From positions 1 through 5,280 of the forward strand of contig JACOZM010000025.1 in the NCBI GenBank assembly GCA_016181345.1: a stretch of DNA of 5,280 nt. Reading direction: 5' to 3'. The stretch comes from Candidatus Woesearchaeota archaeon (GTDB taxonomy: Archaea; Nanobdellota; Nanobdellia; Woesearchaeales; GW2011-AR9). Numbering within the stretch: the stretch's first letter is position 1; every line of letters begins with the position of its first letter. A model generated the notes under the pieces. It had not been told where the DNA came from. It saw nothing but the letters and a program-made list of their open reading frames with translations, and searched no databases. Below are positions 5,153 to 5,280 of this stretch, one piece after another. Both the position numbers and the translations under genes were made by a program.

Positions 5153-5159
5153 ATCACCT
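5153..5159 (-). promoter_or_regulatory. Ribosome binding site fixing the start at 5148
   Basis: AGGTGAT is complementary to the archaeal 16S rRNA 3' end and ends 4 nt before the ATG at 5148. It overlaps the alternative GTG, making that start unlikely. Confidence 0.7.
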
Positions 5160-5237
5160 ATTTATCTTTGATTTGCCTGCAGAACATATTTCTATTTCTT
5201 GTATCCTATTCAACAGACCCTTCAATTATTATCTACC

Positions 5238-5262
5238 TTATAAATGACCAGCAATATTTAAA
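5238..5262. promoter_or_regulatory. Candidate promoter region at the right edge
   Basis: Two TATA-like elements are present: TTATAAAT at 5238-5245 and ATATTTAAA at 5254-5262. Read on the minus strand they would start transcripts near 5212 or 5232, giving the 4591-5148 gene a leader of about 65-85 nt that includes its ribosome binding site. Read on the plus strand the second would start a transcript just beyond the window. The plus strand also shows GGGAGGAG at 5269-5276, a possible ribosome binding site for a gene starting past 5280. Which is used cannot be decided here. Confidence 0.35.
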
Positions 5263-5280
5263 GGTTACGGGAGGAGTATT

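Overview
This AT-rich window looks archaeal, most likely from a small-genome DPANN lineage of the Woesearchaeota/Pacearchaeota type. The archaeal signs are a CAU-anticodon tRNA with a 92-nt intron at position 37/38, a short histone-fold protein, and TATA boxes centred about 26-29 bp before start codons that have no ribosome binding site (leaderless genes). Archaeal Shine-Dalgarno motifs (AGGTGAT, GAGGTT) precede the other genes. The lineage is inferred from gene content and style, not from a marker gene.

Left part (1-2100). A minus-strand gene of unknown function is cut by the window edge (1-239). It is followed by a minus-strand tRNA-Ser(GGA) at 355-438. Diverging from the tRNA is a two-gene operon for a DrrAB-type ABC exporter: ATPase (553-1344), then ABC-2 permease (1341-2090), joined by an ATGA overlap.

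Middle part (2100-3500). An intron-containing tRNA-Met(CAU) lies on the minus strand (2237-2403). Upstream of it is a GC-rich, hairpin-forming stretch (2415-2510) that may be an unrecognised RNA. Next is a broken DUF3850/ASCH-like gene (2597-2801): the N-terminal and C-terminal family signatures are both present, but in different frames and with the middle missing. Then come a HIT-family hydrolase (2876-3268, minus) and a divergent 58-residue histone-fold protein (3323-3499, plus). These two share one nearly palindromic TATA element.

Right part (3500-5280). Two minus-strand genes in tandem (4591-5148, then 3589-4524) encode proteins of the same unusual design: N-terminal coiled coils followed by a low-complexity C-terminus ending in proline runs and a basic tip. 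Each has a good Shine-Dalgarno site, and they are probably co-transcribed. Their function is not recognised; they are the best candidate for an undescribed system here. The last 120 bp hold TATA-like elements that could drive this pair and a plus-strand gene beyond the window.

No CRISPR array, transposase, insertion sequence or phage gene was seen. No gene-free stretch exceeds 300 bp.
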